DNA of 64,000 nucleotides, taken from assembly GCA_001600635.1 (NCBI GenBank), contig BCKL01000015.1, positions 62,001 to 126,000 on the forward strand, read 5' to 3'. This document shows, piece after piece, positions 45,662-57,223 of the stretch (position 1 is the stretch's first letter; every line of letters starts with the position of its first letter). The DNA comes from Leucosporidium creatinivorum (Eukaryota > Basidiomycota > Microbotryomycetes > Leucosporidiales > Leucosporidiaceae). The notes below the pieces were generated by a model. The model was not told where the DNA came from. It ran no database searches and saw only the letters and a program-made list of their open reading frames with translations. The position numbers and the translations under genes are program-made.

Positions 45662-47918
45662 ATGAACGCTACTGTAGTGTCATGCCCTGGCAAGGTGCTC
45701 ATCGCCGGCGGATACCTCGTCCTCTCGCCCGAGCACCAAGGTTTCGTCGTCTCTACCCCGTCGCGCTTCTACACGGTCGTGCAGCCCGTTCCAGGCAGCT
45801 CCGAGCCTTCGGCCGACCGCTTCAGCATCTCGGTCAAGAGTCCGCAATTCACGGACGGTCAGTGGGAGTATGTAGCGAGAAAGGACGAGCAGGGCGCTTG
45901 GACCGTCGACGAGGTCAAGCAGGAAGGGTGAGTCTAAACGCGCTTGCTGGGCTGCAGGAAGAGGTGGAGGGCTAGGCATTACCGCAGGGTCTCGGCTCCT
46001 GCTGCACGGGACGACGGCGGGCGACGGGCGAGGAGGGAAGCTCAGGGAGGAATAGCGTCGGCTCGCTGCAGCCAGACAGGGAGCTCATTCTGCAGCAACA
46101 GCTCAGATGGGGTCAGTCACACGCTATGCCGTGTCTTCTCATGCTTCAGAGCGGCTGCTGCAGTCGAGCAGACCGCTCTACGGCATTGGCAAAGCCTCGC
46201 CGAGCAGCGGCCCTTCACGTTCAAGCCTGTCCATCTCGGCTGCACCAAAGCTGACCTCTCCGTTCTCTTGCAGTCACGGCTCTAACTCTTTCATCCACCT
46301 CGCCATCGGCTCCACCCTCTTGCTCTCTTCAGCCCTCTCCCCTTCGACTGTCTACTCCTCGCTCCTCATCACCATCGTTGGCTCAAACGACTTCTACTCT
46401 CAGTCGCGCGAGGTACGTTGGCTCAACCTCGACGATTTAGCGACATGCTCACTGCTCGGCCCCAACAGGACAAAGACCCCATCCCCTTCGCGCCCCTCGG
46501 CGTTGACATCAAGAACGTCCACAAGACGGGTCTCGGCTCCTCCGCCGCCATGGTCTCATCACTCACCTCTGCCCTTCTCCTCCACTGGGACTCGCGCTCC
46601 TCGCTCAAGGCGGACCAGCCCGGGCCGACCGTCCTCAGCGCCTCACCGCCACGGCCTGCGCTCTTCCCCAAGCAGGCTCGACTTGACATACCCGACAAAG
46701 ACACCCTCTCCCTCATCCACAACCTCGCGCAGTACGTTCACAGTCTCGCACAAGGCAAGGTCGGCAGCGGATTCGACGTCAGCGCCGCCGTTTACGGCAG
46801 CCATGTCTACCGCCGGTTCGCAGTCGAGTGCTTGGGCAGCCTTCTCAGTGGCGATTCGAACGAGAAGGTCAGGTCTTTTGCTCTCTTCTTCACTGCCTAC
46901 GCTCACACCTTCACCCGCTCGCAGGTCACCGGCCAATCCCTCCTCAAGACCCTCTCTCCCCTTCACAACTCTCTCTGGACGACCAACCCTACTTCCGCTC
47001 TCGTCTCTCCTTTCGGTCTGCCACCAGGCGTCATCCTCATCCTCGCGGACGTCGACGCTGGTAGCAACACGCCGAGCATGGTCGGCAAGGTGCTCGCCTG
47101 GAAGAAGGCGCAGCCCGAGGAGTGTGAGCTGCTCCCTCGGCCTCGATCTACTGATTGCTCGCTTTAACCTGACTCGGCGTCTCACACAGCCGAGCAACTC
47201 TGGAACTCGCTCAAGCAGTCCAACTCGGATCTCGCCGAGTCTTTCCGCGCGCTGTCCAAGCTGGCAAGCGAGAACGCCGACGCTTACGATAAGGAGGTGC
47301 AGAAGCTTGCGGCGACCACGAGCGATGAGGTATGGCGGCTGTCGCCTCATGCTCGGCGCTACAAGAGCTGACCGACCGCGCCTTCGCAGTGGTCCTCGAG
47401 ATCTCCTCAGTTTGCTACCGCCGTCAAGCATATCCTCGTACACTGCTTTCCCAAGTCCTGATGGTAGAAGCACTCGCTGACTCTCGCTTATGCCACAGAC
47501 GACCCGCTCGCTGATGCGCAAGATGGGCGAGGCTTCGGGCGTGCCCATCGAGCCGCCAGAGCAGACCAAGCTGCTCGATGCATGCTCTGCTATCCCTGGA
47601 GTGATCGGAGCTGGTGTACCAGGAGGTGAGCTCCATCTCGCTGCTCTCCCTTCCACGCTTGCCGACCCACCGCATCTCGGCGCAGCTGGAGGTTACGATG
47701 CCATCTGGGTCCTCGCTCTCTCCCCGTCAATCAGCTCCGGCGTCGCTGCACCAGAGGTCGCCGTGGAGAAGCTGCTGAGGGGCTATACAGAGATGTCGGT
47801 GAGGCCGTTGAGCCGACACGCCTGGGTGCAGGGTGGTCGCAAGATGGTCGAGACGGGCTTGCTCAGGGAGGAGTTGGAGGCGGTAGAGGGGCTGAGGAGG
47901 GCTGTGGGCGGGTTGTAG
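45662..47918 (+). CDS. ERG8: Phosphomevalonate kinase
   Basis: Converts mevalonate 5-phosphate to the diphosphate in the mevalonate pathway feeding sterols and, in red yeasts, carotenoids; cytosolic GHMP kinase. Starts MNATVVSCPGKVLIAGGYLV, the family N-terminus, then APSR-like STPSRFYTVVQPV. After a 346-nt intron (45928-46273) comes GSNSFIHLAIGSTLLL. The ATP-binding GHMP motif is in VDIKNVHKTGLGSSAAMVSS. Further motifs: NLAQYVHSLAQGKVGSGFDV followed by SAAVYGSHVYRRF, and ILADVDAGSNTPSMVGKVLA. C-terminal part: TTRSLMRKMGEASGVPIEPP, ACSAIPGVIGAGVPGAGGYD and AIWVLAL. Ends EGLRRAVGGL. The first intron is about four times the usual length; the others are of normal size with CTGAC branch sites. 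Confidence 0.92.
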
Positions 47919-48427
47919 ATGTTAGACGAGACGATTCAAAAGCCTCAAGAGCCGCATACACGATTTCCGGCGAGACGACTTGAGCTCGCGAGCATTCGCC
48001 GAGGGTCTTCCTCCGACCTCGTCTTTGGCACTTCTCGTCTCATCGCCTTCCCCCGTTCGTTCCCAAGCTCCTCGGAGGGATCTCAAGCACTTCAGCACCA
48101 CTATCGCGGTCGAACCCCTCAAGCTCGCTCCTCGCCGTCGAGCGTTCTCGCAACTCATTCGCTTCTCTCTCCCCACCTTCTCACTCCCGAGTAAGTGCAG
48201 CTCATCAAGAGATCCTGGAGCTTCTGCACGGCCCATGCTGTACCAATCAGGAGCGGAGATGGAGGCGATGATGCTGCTGTGGAGCGCGCGCGGAGAGTTC
48301 TCGGGACGGGCGGCGGGGTGGAGACAGCAGAGGCGACTTGAACGGACTTGAGCAACTGGTGCCGAGCATCCTAACTAACCCTGCGCACCTCCCTGCAGGT
48401 CATCGTCGCTCACAAGCGCACGCGACC
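47919..48427. promoter_or_regulatory. Intergenic, 509 bp
   Basis: 3' flank of ERG8 and promoter/leader of the next gene. A frame beginning right after the ERG8 stop is open for about 90 codons, Ser/Arg-rich and without homology I recognise; I treat it as leader. A GTGAGTGCAG-like acceptor context lies near 48400 just before the start. Confidence 0.35.
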
Positions 48428-49904
48428 ATGTCCTCCGAAGAGCTGGGCTTGCCGGACATTGCTGAGCCTGCAAGGTGAGCTGATCTTATTCTGTTGTAGC
48501 TGATAGCCCTCTACTGATCTACGGCACCACAGCAGTGCGGAAGAAAGCCCTCGCAGCCTGCTCTCCCTCCCCGACGAGCTGCTCGAAGAGATCCTCGCTC
48601 ACCTCGACTACACCCACGGAAGCTCCTTCACCCTCGGACCATCTCACGATCTGGACGAAGACGACTGGGAAGACGATCGGCACACGCTGATGGCCCTCCA
48701 GCTCACCAATCGCCGACTCGCCCGAATTGCTACTCCCTTCGTCTCCCGCACCGTCATCTCAACATTCGGCGACCATCGGCTGTACCGCCTCTTTGGGAGG
48801 ACCGCAGTCCACCCTTACGTCCAGCGGCTGGCGTGGAAGCTCCCGAAAGGCGACGCCCTCATGCCCTCGCTCATCTTCACTCGGCTCACCTCCCTCGTCG
48901 CCGTCTCTCTCAACGCCTCGAATATAGCAGGAGCTTTACCTCTCGAGGGTTATCTCGAAAACCTGAAGCTCCTTCCCAACCTACGCCGGCTCGCCCTTCA
49001 AGGAGTCGACTTCATCGACGCCCGAGGAGAAGCGACCAACTTCGACTTTCCTCTCGCTTCTGCTGCGCCTCATCTCGAGTCGCTCTGGATCACAGGAAAC
49101 ATGGCAACCGAGGTCAATGGACGCCCAAAGCTGGTGGAAGGTCTCGAGCAGCTGAGGGAGTACTGGACCGGCTCGTTCGAGCATGAGGGCGTTCGGGTCT
49201 GCCTGCTAGAGCAGGGAGGCATTCATCGCTTCACTCGGATAGGAGGCGTCTCGGATGCGGACTCCATGCCGAGCGAGAGTGAGGTGGTCTCAAGACTGCA
49301 GGCCTTCTCGGCTGAGGTGCGTCGACGCGGCACTCCATGGGCGCTCTGAGCTGACCTGTCGACCTCGCAGGAGCGCCGAAACTTCCCTCTGCGGCATCTG
49401 GACGTCGAGGACGCTAGTATCATGTTCGAGATGCCAGCCCAATCCCTCGCCTTCACCTTCCTCTCGGCCTACTCCCTCTCTAGCGCCCTCACGAGCGTCT
49501 CGCTACTCGACCTCCGCCGGCTCAACTTCACGCCATCAGCGTGGGCCAATATGAAGCTACCCAGCGTGACTCGGCTGCATCTTCGCGCATCGGGAGTTGC
49601 CATGGGAGTGAGCCGTTCCTCGCCTCTTCTCGACGGGTTCGGCGCTGACTTCCCCTTGCTCGAACAGGACCGCATGGGCTTCCTTCGCAGCATCCTTCCC
49701 TCCTTCCCCAACCTCGTCACTCTCCGCCTCGACCATGTACTCCCGCCGGCATGGCTCACTCAGCAGCATTTGCCTCAGCCCGAGGTCGCCTACCTCTTCG
49801 ACCAATTCGACGCACCGCCGAGTCTTCAGGAGATCGAGGTGGTCAGCACAAGGAAAGAGATCGTTTATTGGAGGTCAGAGGGTGCTTGGGTGGCGAGGCA
49901 GTAG
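48428..49904 (+). CDS. F-box-like/leucine-rich protein
   Basis: Starts MSSEELGLPDIAEPA in a short first exon, then after an intron SPRSLLSLPDELLEEILAHL, the F-box-like helix. Continues LMALQLTNRRLARIATPFVS. Leucine-rich repeat-like strands follow: FTRLTSLVAVSLNASNIAGA, LLPNLRRLALQGVDFIDARG, SAAPHLESLWITGNMATEVN, then FPLRHLDVEDASIMFEMPAQ, SVTRLHLRASGVAMG and FPNLVTLRLDHVLPPAWL. Ends SEGAWVARQ. Two later introns (near 49319 and 49607) have CTGAC branch sites. It is not a close paralogue of the 40924 gene but has the same overall plan, so it likely acts as a substrate adaptor. This is inference from architecture. Confidence 0.75.
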
Positions 49905-50048
49905 GGAGGCGAGGAGTGAAACCGAGGTGTCGGCGATAGACTATTCACTCGGCCCCCTTTCGAATCCTGCTCGCTGAAGGCCTCTGCTAAGCGAGTAGAC
50001 GAAAGCTGGATATTGAACGAATGTGATTGATTGACGATTGCTATCTCT

Positions 50049-51826
50049 CTACTCCCATGGGGCGGTGTGCGTACGCGAGCCGAGGTCCTCCTTCAGATCT
50101 CCTTCTTCCATCCTCACGACTCGCTGCTGATGCTGAGACTTCGCGAGGTTCCCAAGCTCGACGAAGGTATCGACGTTGCGTCTGCGGAAGGCGAGACGTC
50201 AGCGAGCTCGCCTCGTGTTCAGGGCTTGGACCGAGAAACGACTCACTCGGTCTGAACCTGGATCCCTCCGAGAGCAGTGGTCCTCTGCATCCTGATCGCC
50301 GCCGCCACCTTGGTCGAATGGATACGAACGTCATCGGCGCCGAACCCGAGAGGCGTAACGAGTCCGAGTTTCGGCTCGACGTGCTTGAACGCCGCTGTCG
50401 ATTGCTGGCCGTAGCTGCCTGCGTTGAGTTGGCGCTCAAGTTCGGTCCGGGCGTTGACTGTGAGAGGGAGAACGAAGGGTCAGTCGAAGTACCGGACGAT
50501 AAGGAGGGAACAGCTGCGCGGAACGTACGGGACACGAGCAGGGAGTTGAAGTAGAGCTTGACGAGGCAAAGCTGAGGCAGGACGTGCCAGGAAGTGCTCG
50601 GAATTGAGGCGAAGAGTACAGTATCGATTATGGCAATGACGGCCGTCACGCCGTTGGTAGAGACCACATTGGCGACGATCATATCGACGATACTGGAGGC
50701 ATAGAGGGGAAGGTCAGCGCCGAAAGAGCTACACAGCGACCAAGGCTCACTTGTTGGTGCTCATGAACGTGCTCCTTGACCGCCGGAGGTAGTAGATGAG
50801 CGATGCCGTGATGAGGACGTCGGCAAAAGCAGCAAAAGCGAGCCCTGTTAAACGCCGAGCAATGAGTGTCAGCATCTTGCTTCTTCCCTCGTCTCCGGGC
50901 TCACTCACAGATTGACACTCCCCACGAGAAGACCCCAAACCTTGCGAAATCCGAGTTGAGGTGAAAGATCTCTCCAGTCGACCCGAAGGCGAAGCCCGCC
51001 GAGATGGAGGCGAAGAAAAGTACGGCGAGAGGCATCCATGGGGAGCGTTTGGAGACGACGTACACCCTGTAGGCATAGAATACCTGCGATATGAAGCTGG
51101 CGATACCTATAAGGACGTCCCAAGTCAGTTTCTATTGACTCGGCGACTCGGCGAAGGTTAGGTCAGGCGGCGTGATCGCGGCCCGAGCGCGAGCTTGGGG
51201 TGGTGCACCATTGGCGTGGAGATCAAAATAGCCTAGTTGAGCTTACCGGTCATAGCGGGCTCGATGGTGAAGCTTCATTGCCGAGGAAAAAGGAGATCAG
51301 CCTTGACGGCAACGCCGAAGCCGAGAGGACGACTCACCTCCAGGGGGACTTGACGAGGATGGCGGGGTTGGCGTAGTTCTGAACGCACCAGAGCCACACC
51401 GTATAAACAGATATGGCTGAGTGCGTCCAGTCCAGCGCGCTGAAGGGTGAAAACTTGTCAGCTCGGCGTTGGGAGAAAGAAGGGCAGGCCGGGTGCCATT
51501 GCTGAGGGAGAAGGATTGGCAGGGTAGGCGCACCAGAGGAATCCAACGGTGTAGAGGTAGAGCTTCTTGTCATGAGGGAACGATCTGTAGTAGGCTGGGG
51601 CAAGAGAAAGCCGGTGGTCAGCTCAGGTTCGGCGGCGAGCGGAAGCTTGTAGGTAGTAATGTGCGCTCACTCCAGACTTGACTTGTGGTGATACCCAGCA
51701 AAAAGCGTAGAGATGAGCGCCCCCAAAACGAAAGGACCAACAGAATCTGTAGCAGGTGGCGAAATCGGCGTTAGCGAGCTTTCGGCCCAGCTTGAGCCTG
51801 AGCCACTCACCGTCGTAGACTCCCAT
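50049..51826 (-). CDS. DUF6534 seven-helix membrane protein, copy C
   Basis: Third paralogue in the window. Exon pattern again has a tiny first exon (MGVYD), then SVGPFVLGALISTLFAGITT and SQVWSEYYRSFPHDKKLYLY. Helices: WTHSAISVYTVWLWCVQNYA, SFTIEPAMTG, QVFYAYRVYVVSKRSPWMPL, FASISAGFAFGSTGEIFHL, ADVLITASLIYYLRRSRSTF, VVSTNGVTAVIAIIDTVLFA. The tail has NARTELERQLNAG, VTPLGFGADDV and NVDTFVELGNLAKSQHQQR, ending HTAPWE. More diverged than A and B, with an L-F-A-G-I-T-T in place of V-F-L-L-G-V-T near the N-terminus, the form I believe is commoner in the family. The gene points toward the F-box-like gene on its left. Function unknown. Confidence 0.83.
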
Positions 51827-52179
51827 GTTGCTGGTGTTGCGGTAGGTAAAGAAGCGAAGAGTGAAAGGAGCGTACAGCTCGGTCAAGCTGGCAATTTTGA
51901 GCCCGACGCGAGGGAGAGCAGGAATACGGGGAAAGGCAGAGGACCGAGCTGAAAGGGGGACAACGTCGGCCCCTGCACGGTGACAAGGGAGCGACGGCCT
52001 CGTCACGCCTCGAGGTGGCGGAGAAGTGGACGATGGAAGCTGCTAGCTGATGAGCTCCTGAGCTGCCCCTTTGTGCTAAGCGAGAGAGGACCGAGCCGAA
52101 GCGCACGCCGAGTCTCGAATCGCCGAGTGGCCTCGAGTCCTACTAGCGGACTTGAAGGACGGAGCTGTACGCGAATAGG
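51827..52179. promoter_or_regulatory. Intergenic, 353 bp
   Basis: Promoter of DUF6534 copy C and 3' flank of the gene on its right; both are on the minus strand. No gene seen. Confidence 0.35.
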
Positions 52180-53051
52180 TCAACTGTCACCAGCCTTGAC
52201 CCTCTTTGCAGCTCGTTGCGCCCTCGACGACGACGGCTTTGCTACAACCTCCTCCTGCCCCTCCTCCTCACCCTCGGTTCCGTCCTCATCCACCTTGACC
52301 GCCGACTTCCGCTTCCCCGCTCCCTTCTTCTTCAGATCAGCCTTCTTCCCCTCCTTGCTCGTACTAGCACTCGCCTGAGCACCATTGTCGCCTTCCTCGT
52401 CTCCTCCGTACCGCCGAAGGACTGCCCAGCTCCAATGCGCCTTCTCCAACTCGGCCATCGACTCCCATCCGAGCGACTTGAGTTGCTCCTCCATACTCTT
52501 GACGTATTCCTTCCATGCCTGGACCGTATACTCGGCCTTGAACCCATCTCGACCCATCGCCATTCCCTCGTCGCTCATAAAGGGCCATTCGGCCGGCTTA
52601 TAGAGGGCGAGAATGGCAGAGGCGGTTGCTGGTCCGACGCCGGAAAGGGTGGAGAGATGTTTGAGAGCTTCGTCGCGGCCGAGTGTACTCGATTCGAGGG
52701 TGACGGAGCGGACGAGGGCGGCTGGATTGCCGAGGGCGAGGGAGACAAGTCGTGGTCGCCATTTGCCGCGCTGTAGGTCGGCGGGTTAGTGGGAGTCCGT
52801 AAAACTGTAGCGAAGACGTGTACAGCCAGCTTCCACTCCATCAATCGGCCCAGCTCGGCCACCTCGAGATAGCTTCGGCCTTTCTTGTCCTGATCTTTCC
52901 GTTCGGCCATGAGACCCGGCACTTCTGTTCGATACCAGCTATCGAGTTCGACGAGGTCGGCCGAGGACTTGGAAGCAGCAGCGCGCAAAGCGAGCGCCCG
53001 AGGATACGCGTCAAGCGCTTGCTCCAGCTGAGCCGGGGTTGGCGGTGCCAT
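52180..53051 (-). CDS. Conserved eukaryotic protein with HhH-like motif, unknown
   Basis: Starts MAPPTPAQLEQALDAYPRAL. The conserved order is LVELDSWYRTEVPGLM, YLEVAELGRLMEWKLA, then across an intron RGKWRPRLVSLALGNPAALV, HLSTLSGVGPATASAILALY and PAEWPFMSDEG. These blocks occur together in an uncharacterised family found in fungi and plants. The L-x-G-V-G-P-A-T-A-S-x-x-L stretch resembles a helix-hairpin-helix DNA-binding loop, so nucleic-acid binding is possible but unproven. The C-terminal third is lysine-rich and low-complexity (KKGAGKRKSAVKVDEDGTEG), ending RAAKRVKAGDS, suggesting a nuclear location. Divergent from HIS3, with only about 195 bp between starts. Confidence 0.75.
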
Positions 53052-53245
53052 TCGGTGGTTTGTAGAGCTGTAGTCGAGTGTGCTAGACAATCTGAAGTGC
53101 TCTGTAGCTTGGTGCGCTGTCCCGAAAGCTGGAGTCGATTGACGAGCGAATTGAACAGGGCCAAGAGTCACGAGCAGACGGCGGAAGCTCCTTGTCCTCC
53201 TGCACTTCACGTCGGACTCGTTTCTGCACCTCGATAGCTCTCGTC

Positions 53246-54149
53246 ATGTCTGCCTCGTACGATTCCAAGTCCATCCGGACGGCTACCGTCACTCGCAAGA
53301 CGGCAGAGACCAACATCTCCTGCACCATCACTTTGGACCACGCTCCTGGCGTCAAGCAGGACATTTCCATCAAGACGGGCATCGGATTCCTTGACCACGT
53401 AAGTAGCTTCACCTGCTCTGCTTTACCGTAGCTGTACAGCTACAGCTCAGCGCCCTATCGCCGCCACTGACCGAACGCATCGCACTCTCGCTCTCCCTCG
53501 GCCATATTCTCCTACAGATGTTCCACGCGCTGGCCAAGCACGGTATGATGTCGCTTCAAATGACTTGCGAGGGAGACCTATGGATCGACGACCACCACAC
53601 GGCGGAGGACTCGGCGTTGGCGCTCGGAGAGGCCTTCAAGGAAGCGCTGGGAGAGCGCCGTGGCATCAGGCGGTGGGGTACCGGATTCGCTCCTCTAGAT
53701 GAGGTGAGTAATGCTGTCGTGCTTTGCGCGGCTGCTGGAGCACCTTCTCGGCGTTGAAGCTGATCTCTTGCTCCCTTCGCAGGCCCTCTCCCGCGCCGTC
53801 CTCGACATCTCCTCCCGCCCCTACTTCTGCGGCGACCTCCAACTGAAACGCGAGAAGATTGGAGACCTCTCGACCGAGATGATCCCTCACGTCTTCCAGT
53901 CCTTCGCTCAGGGAGCTGGAGTCACCCTTCACGTCGATGTCATCCGCGGCGAGAACGACCACCACAAGTACGTCGAGCCTGCAGCAGCTAGCTTCAATGT
54001 CGCAGCACCTGTCCTGAGCTACCTCGCTGACCCTCCGGCTTCGCAGGGCTGAGTCGGCGTTCAAGGCTCTCGCTCTCGCCATTCGGGAAGCGATTCAGCG
54101 CGACGACACTGGAGAGGTCCCTTCGACAAAGGGAGTCCTCGCTCTGTAG
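53246..54149 (+). CDS. HIS3: Imidazoleglycerol-phosphate dehydratase
   Basis: Sixth step of histidine synthesis: dehydrates imidazole glycerol phosphate to imidazole acetol phosphate, using two Mn2+. Four exons give about 208 residues, within the usual range. Starts [20 protein letters not shown], then [11 protein letters not shown] and [10 protein letters not shown]. The second exon is [20 protein letters not shown] followed by [19 protein letters not shown], the first metal-binding motif. The third has [18 protein letters not shown] and THLHV-like [19 protein letters not shown]; the second metal site H-H-K|A-E-S spans the last intron. Ends [11 protein letters not shown]. All metal-ligand His and Glu positions I can identify are present. 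The promoter is shared with the HhH-like gene. Confidence 0.95.
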
Positions 54150-54347
54150 ACTGATGAAAACGCTACATTTTTGCGATATCGTACTCGACCGAGTAGTGCA
54201 GGCGTGTCGCGGCGCCTGCGACGAAAGCCGAGACCGAAGGGCTGAGAAGGGGTCTGAAGAGGGTGGAGTGACTTGGTTAGAAACGAGCTTGCTGCTTTGC
54301 CTCTTGCTTTCTACTTCCCACCCGCCTTACCTCGAGCTTCACTCACT

Positions 54348-54863
54348 ATGCTCGCTCGCTGCTCTGCTTCTCTCCCACTTTCGGCGATCCTTACTGCTCA
54401 CTCTTCTCCAGCCTCGAGGTGAGTCCAGCACCTTCGAAGCTATTGCAGAAAGCTGACCGCAGCTGCACTCATACAGAGCACTCTCCACCGCTGTCTTTGC
54501 CCCCTCTACTCCCACGCACGCCCTCAACGCCTCAACACATCCTTCACCACCACCGAGCTCCCTCTCTTCGTCACCGCTCTCCGCCGAGCGAAGCAGAAGG
54601 AGGGTCTTAGCGGGCAAAGGGAAGGAGCTCAAAGATTTCTTGGCGGAAGATTATGTCGAGGAGCATCATCATGAGCATGGCGGGAAGGTCTGCACCAAGG
54701 TGAGCCGCGGTTCGCTCGGCCGAGCACAGCGTCGAGGCAGAAAGGGGAGCTTGGAGCCAGCTGCGAAGTGATACTGACCGAATTACCGCTCACACAGGGA
54801 TGCCTCAACTGCAGAACCAAGGCTGCGAAGGAAATGGACGCAGGGGCGCTGAACCTCGGCTGA
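54348..54863 (+). CDS. Small, probably mitochondrial protein with C-terminal cysteines
   Basis: Three exons, about 120 residues. Starts MLARCSASLPLSAILTAHSS, with Arg and Ser/Ala and no acids, like a mitochondrial presequence. The middle is Ser/Pro-rich; then RRRVLAGKGKELKDFLAEDY and EEHHHEHGGKVCTK|GCLNCR, with one intron between Lys and Gly. The histidine cluster and three cysteines (C-x-x-G-C-x-x-C) could bind a metal such as zinc or copper. Ends KEMDAGALNLG. I do not recognise the family. Splice signals are standard (GTGAGT, CTGACC, CAG). Alternative readings of the middle exon in another frame are longer but lose the join. Confidence 0.6.
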
Positions 54864-55195
54864 GGTGGGTCGGGCGCCGAGTGGAGGGCAAGGAGCTGAG
54901 GTACTGTGCGCAGGTCCTGTAGTCGCCGAGATAGACTGGTCTGTACTCCTTTCCTCGGTATCGCGTCTGTCCAGAGAGCGAGCCGGGGCCTGATGAACGA
55001 TTTTCGCCGCGTGCCGACTTCGCCGAAGCTGCTCTGCTAGCAACTCGAGACCTCGAGGGGAACAAGCTTTGTACAAGAGCAAGCAGAGTAGAGGACGTTC
55101 GTATAATACTACTTGGAAACGCAGCGGGCGGTAAATCTGTTGAGTAGGATGTCAGCTCGACTCACCGAGGAAGATTCGAGCGGACTCACCTCCCC
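54864..55195. terminator. Convergent 3' region, 332 bp
   Basis: Between the small gene (+) and the F-box-like gene (-). A TATAATACTAC patch near 55101 is a plausible polyadenylation area. No gene seen. Confidence 0.35.
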
Positions 55196-56835
55196 TCAGG
55201 CATCGGTATCGCAAGGCTTTTCCTTCTCAGCACAATCGCAGATCCTCAATGCACAAGCAACTCCACCGCTCAACAACACGTTGGCCTTAACGCAAGCCCT
55301 TGCGAGCTTTTTCGCTCCCTTCTTCGACAACCCATCCGTCCACACCGCCCTCTTCCTCTCCCCAAACAGCGGCCTTCCCGTGATCTCATCGAGAGGGAGC
55401 GTCCAGCAGAGATGGACGTTCAGGAAGGCGAGGGCGAGGATCTTGTTGGGCGAGCCGAGCTTGACGAGAGGAAGGAGCGTGTCGATGCTGATGGGCGTGT
55501 CGTGGCCGAAGGAGAGGCAGCGGAGTTGTCCGCCGAAGTGGAGGTTGGTGAGGAGGGTGGGAGTGAAGATGTTGCCGGTGAGGTGAAGGTGGACAAGGTT
55601 GGGGAACCAGAGAGGGAGGTAATCGAGTTTGGGAAGGCCGGTCGAGCCATCACGATCGCCGAGGAGAGTGATGGTGAGGCCATGGAGTGTCTTGGGGAGG
55701 AAGCCAAGGTCTTGCGCGAAAGTGGAGCCGGTGCGGGAGCCCTCCAACTCGAGGTACTCGAGCTGATTGAGCGCCGCGAAGAGGTAGCGGCACTCGATTC
55801 CGAAAATCCTCACGCGAGTAAGCCTGAGCGTCTTCAGTCCCCAGCTGTGCGTGAGGATGCGTCGCTTTGTGTGATCGAGAGTGGAGAATGCGTTGATGTC
55901 GAGCGGAAGCTGTTGGCAAACGCCAGTGACGACGAGATGCTCGAGGGCGGGGAGGCGACTGGCGGCGATGAAGAGAGGGTGGTCGTCCTCGTCAAAGTCG
56001 TCCGACGGCTGAAGGATGATCATCGCTCTCTGAAGCTTGGGCAGCACCCCGGCTTGATAGAAGTCGTCCTTGACGATGCAGCCGACGTCTTTCCCAATCG
56101 CCGAGCAGTTCTCCAGGTTGACGAGGCGGCGAAGGGTGTCCTTGAGTACCTCGTGGAAGGAGAGCTCTTCTCTCGCGTTCTCAGAGGTAGATGCAGTGGT
56201 CCAGGAGTTCTCGCTGTAAAGAGATGCGGTCGAAGAGTCGTCAAGGGCGAGTGAGCCTGTGCCGAGCCAAAATCTGCGGTCAGCGCGGGCGCTCCCCTCT
56301 TGCGTCGGGGGTTCCAGCTACAGCCAGCACAGACGTAGCACTTACGCAGCTTTTTTCCGATGTCATGAGAGCTCTCGCCCGCTTCCCTCTCGCCGTCGCT
56401 CGCGTGCACCGTCGCCGCCGAGCTCGCCTCGTCCGCCGACGAGTCCTCCTCATCACTGGCGCTCTCTTCATCACTGCTCTCCTCTTCCTCACTCGCCTCG
56501 TCGTTGACCTCGGCCTCCCTGTCGAGCACCGTCGACAAAGTCAACACACGCACGCGCCTCGCTTTCTTATCGTCCTTGATCGCGCGGTGGAAGGAGCGAA
56601 TCTGAGCTTGCGAGTAGAGGTCGACTTCGACGAGGAGGGCGTGGAGGGTGTAGGGGAGTAGAGCGCGACAGATGATGAGGTTGCTGAGCGAGATGTTGGC
56701 TTGCTGAAAGATGGGAGTGAGCAGCTCGGGCGGGAGAGTGAGCAGGAAGGGCTTGTGCTGTGTTTGGTGAGCCGGTGAGCTCTTTAAGACGGCCTTTCGA
56801 GATCTCTGAGACCCTACAGCTTTCTCTTCAGTCAT
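55196..56835 (-). CDS. F-box-like/leucine-rich protein with acidic insert
   Basis: Starts MTEEKAVGSQRSRKAVLKSS. The F-box-like helix is FLLTLPPELLTPIFQQANIS, followed by LIICRALLPYTLHALLVEVD. A strongly acidic stretch (EEEESSDEESASDEEDSSAD) follows LTLSTVLDREAEVND and is the odd part, absent from the other F-box-like genes here. After one intron comes SFHEVLKDTLRRLVNLENCS, and then leucine-rich strands: SRLPALEHLVVTGVCQQLPL, WGLKTLRLTRVRIFGIECRY, LNQLEYLELEGSRTG, FPNLVHLHLTGNIFTPTLLT, GGQLRCLSFGHD. It ends with a Cys-rich tail CALRICDCAEKEKPCDTDA. Probable SCF-type adaptor with unknown target. Confidence 0.75.
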
Positions 56836-57223
56836 GCTGGGCGAGCTAGCGAGCGACGAAGCGAGGCGAACGAGGTTGGCGGCTGCTCGAGATCAAAGGC
56901 GCTGAATGAGGTGCAGGGCAGTCAGTAGGGTGCAAGACGGAGCGGCAGCGAGTTTAAAGCTCACTTGCAGTCTAGTACGGCGACTCGCAGCAGCAGCGGT
57001 TCAAAGCGAGCGAAACGAGGTGAAGCGGAGGAGGAAAAGAAGCAAGTCGAGCCGTCGCCAGCTCGTCGCTGGCAGAGCTGCAGTCGGGGAAAGACACTGC
57101 TGGCTCGCACTCGAGTTGCAGGACACCCTGTGGGTGCTGGTCATCGCCCCTGTAACTCTACATTTCTACCCGTCTACTACCTCCGCTCCCTCCCATCGCC
57201 GAACTCCTTCGCCCCGTGAGTCG
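56836..57223. other. Intergenic, 388 bp
   Basis: 5' flank of the 55196-56835 gene and 3' flank of the next minus-strand gene. No gene or clear motif seen. Confidence 0.35.

Noticed and set aside
46107-47480. 457-codon open frame overlapping ERG8 in another frame
   Set aside because: It runs across ERG8 introns and exons with Ser/Arg-rich, low-complexity content; ERG8 motifs lie in the true frame.
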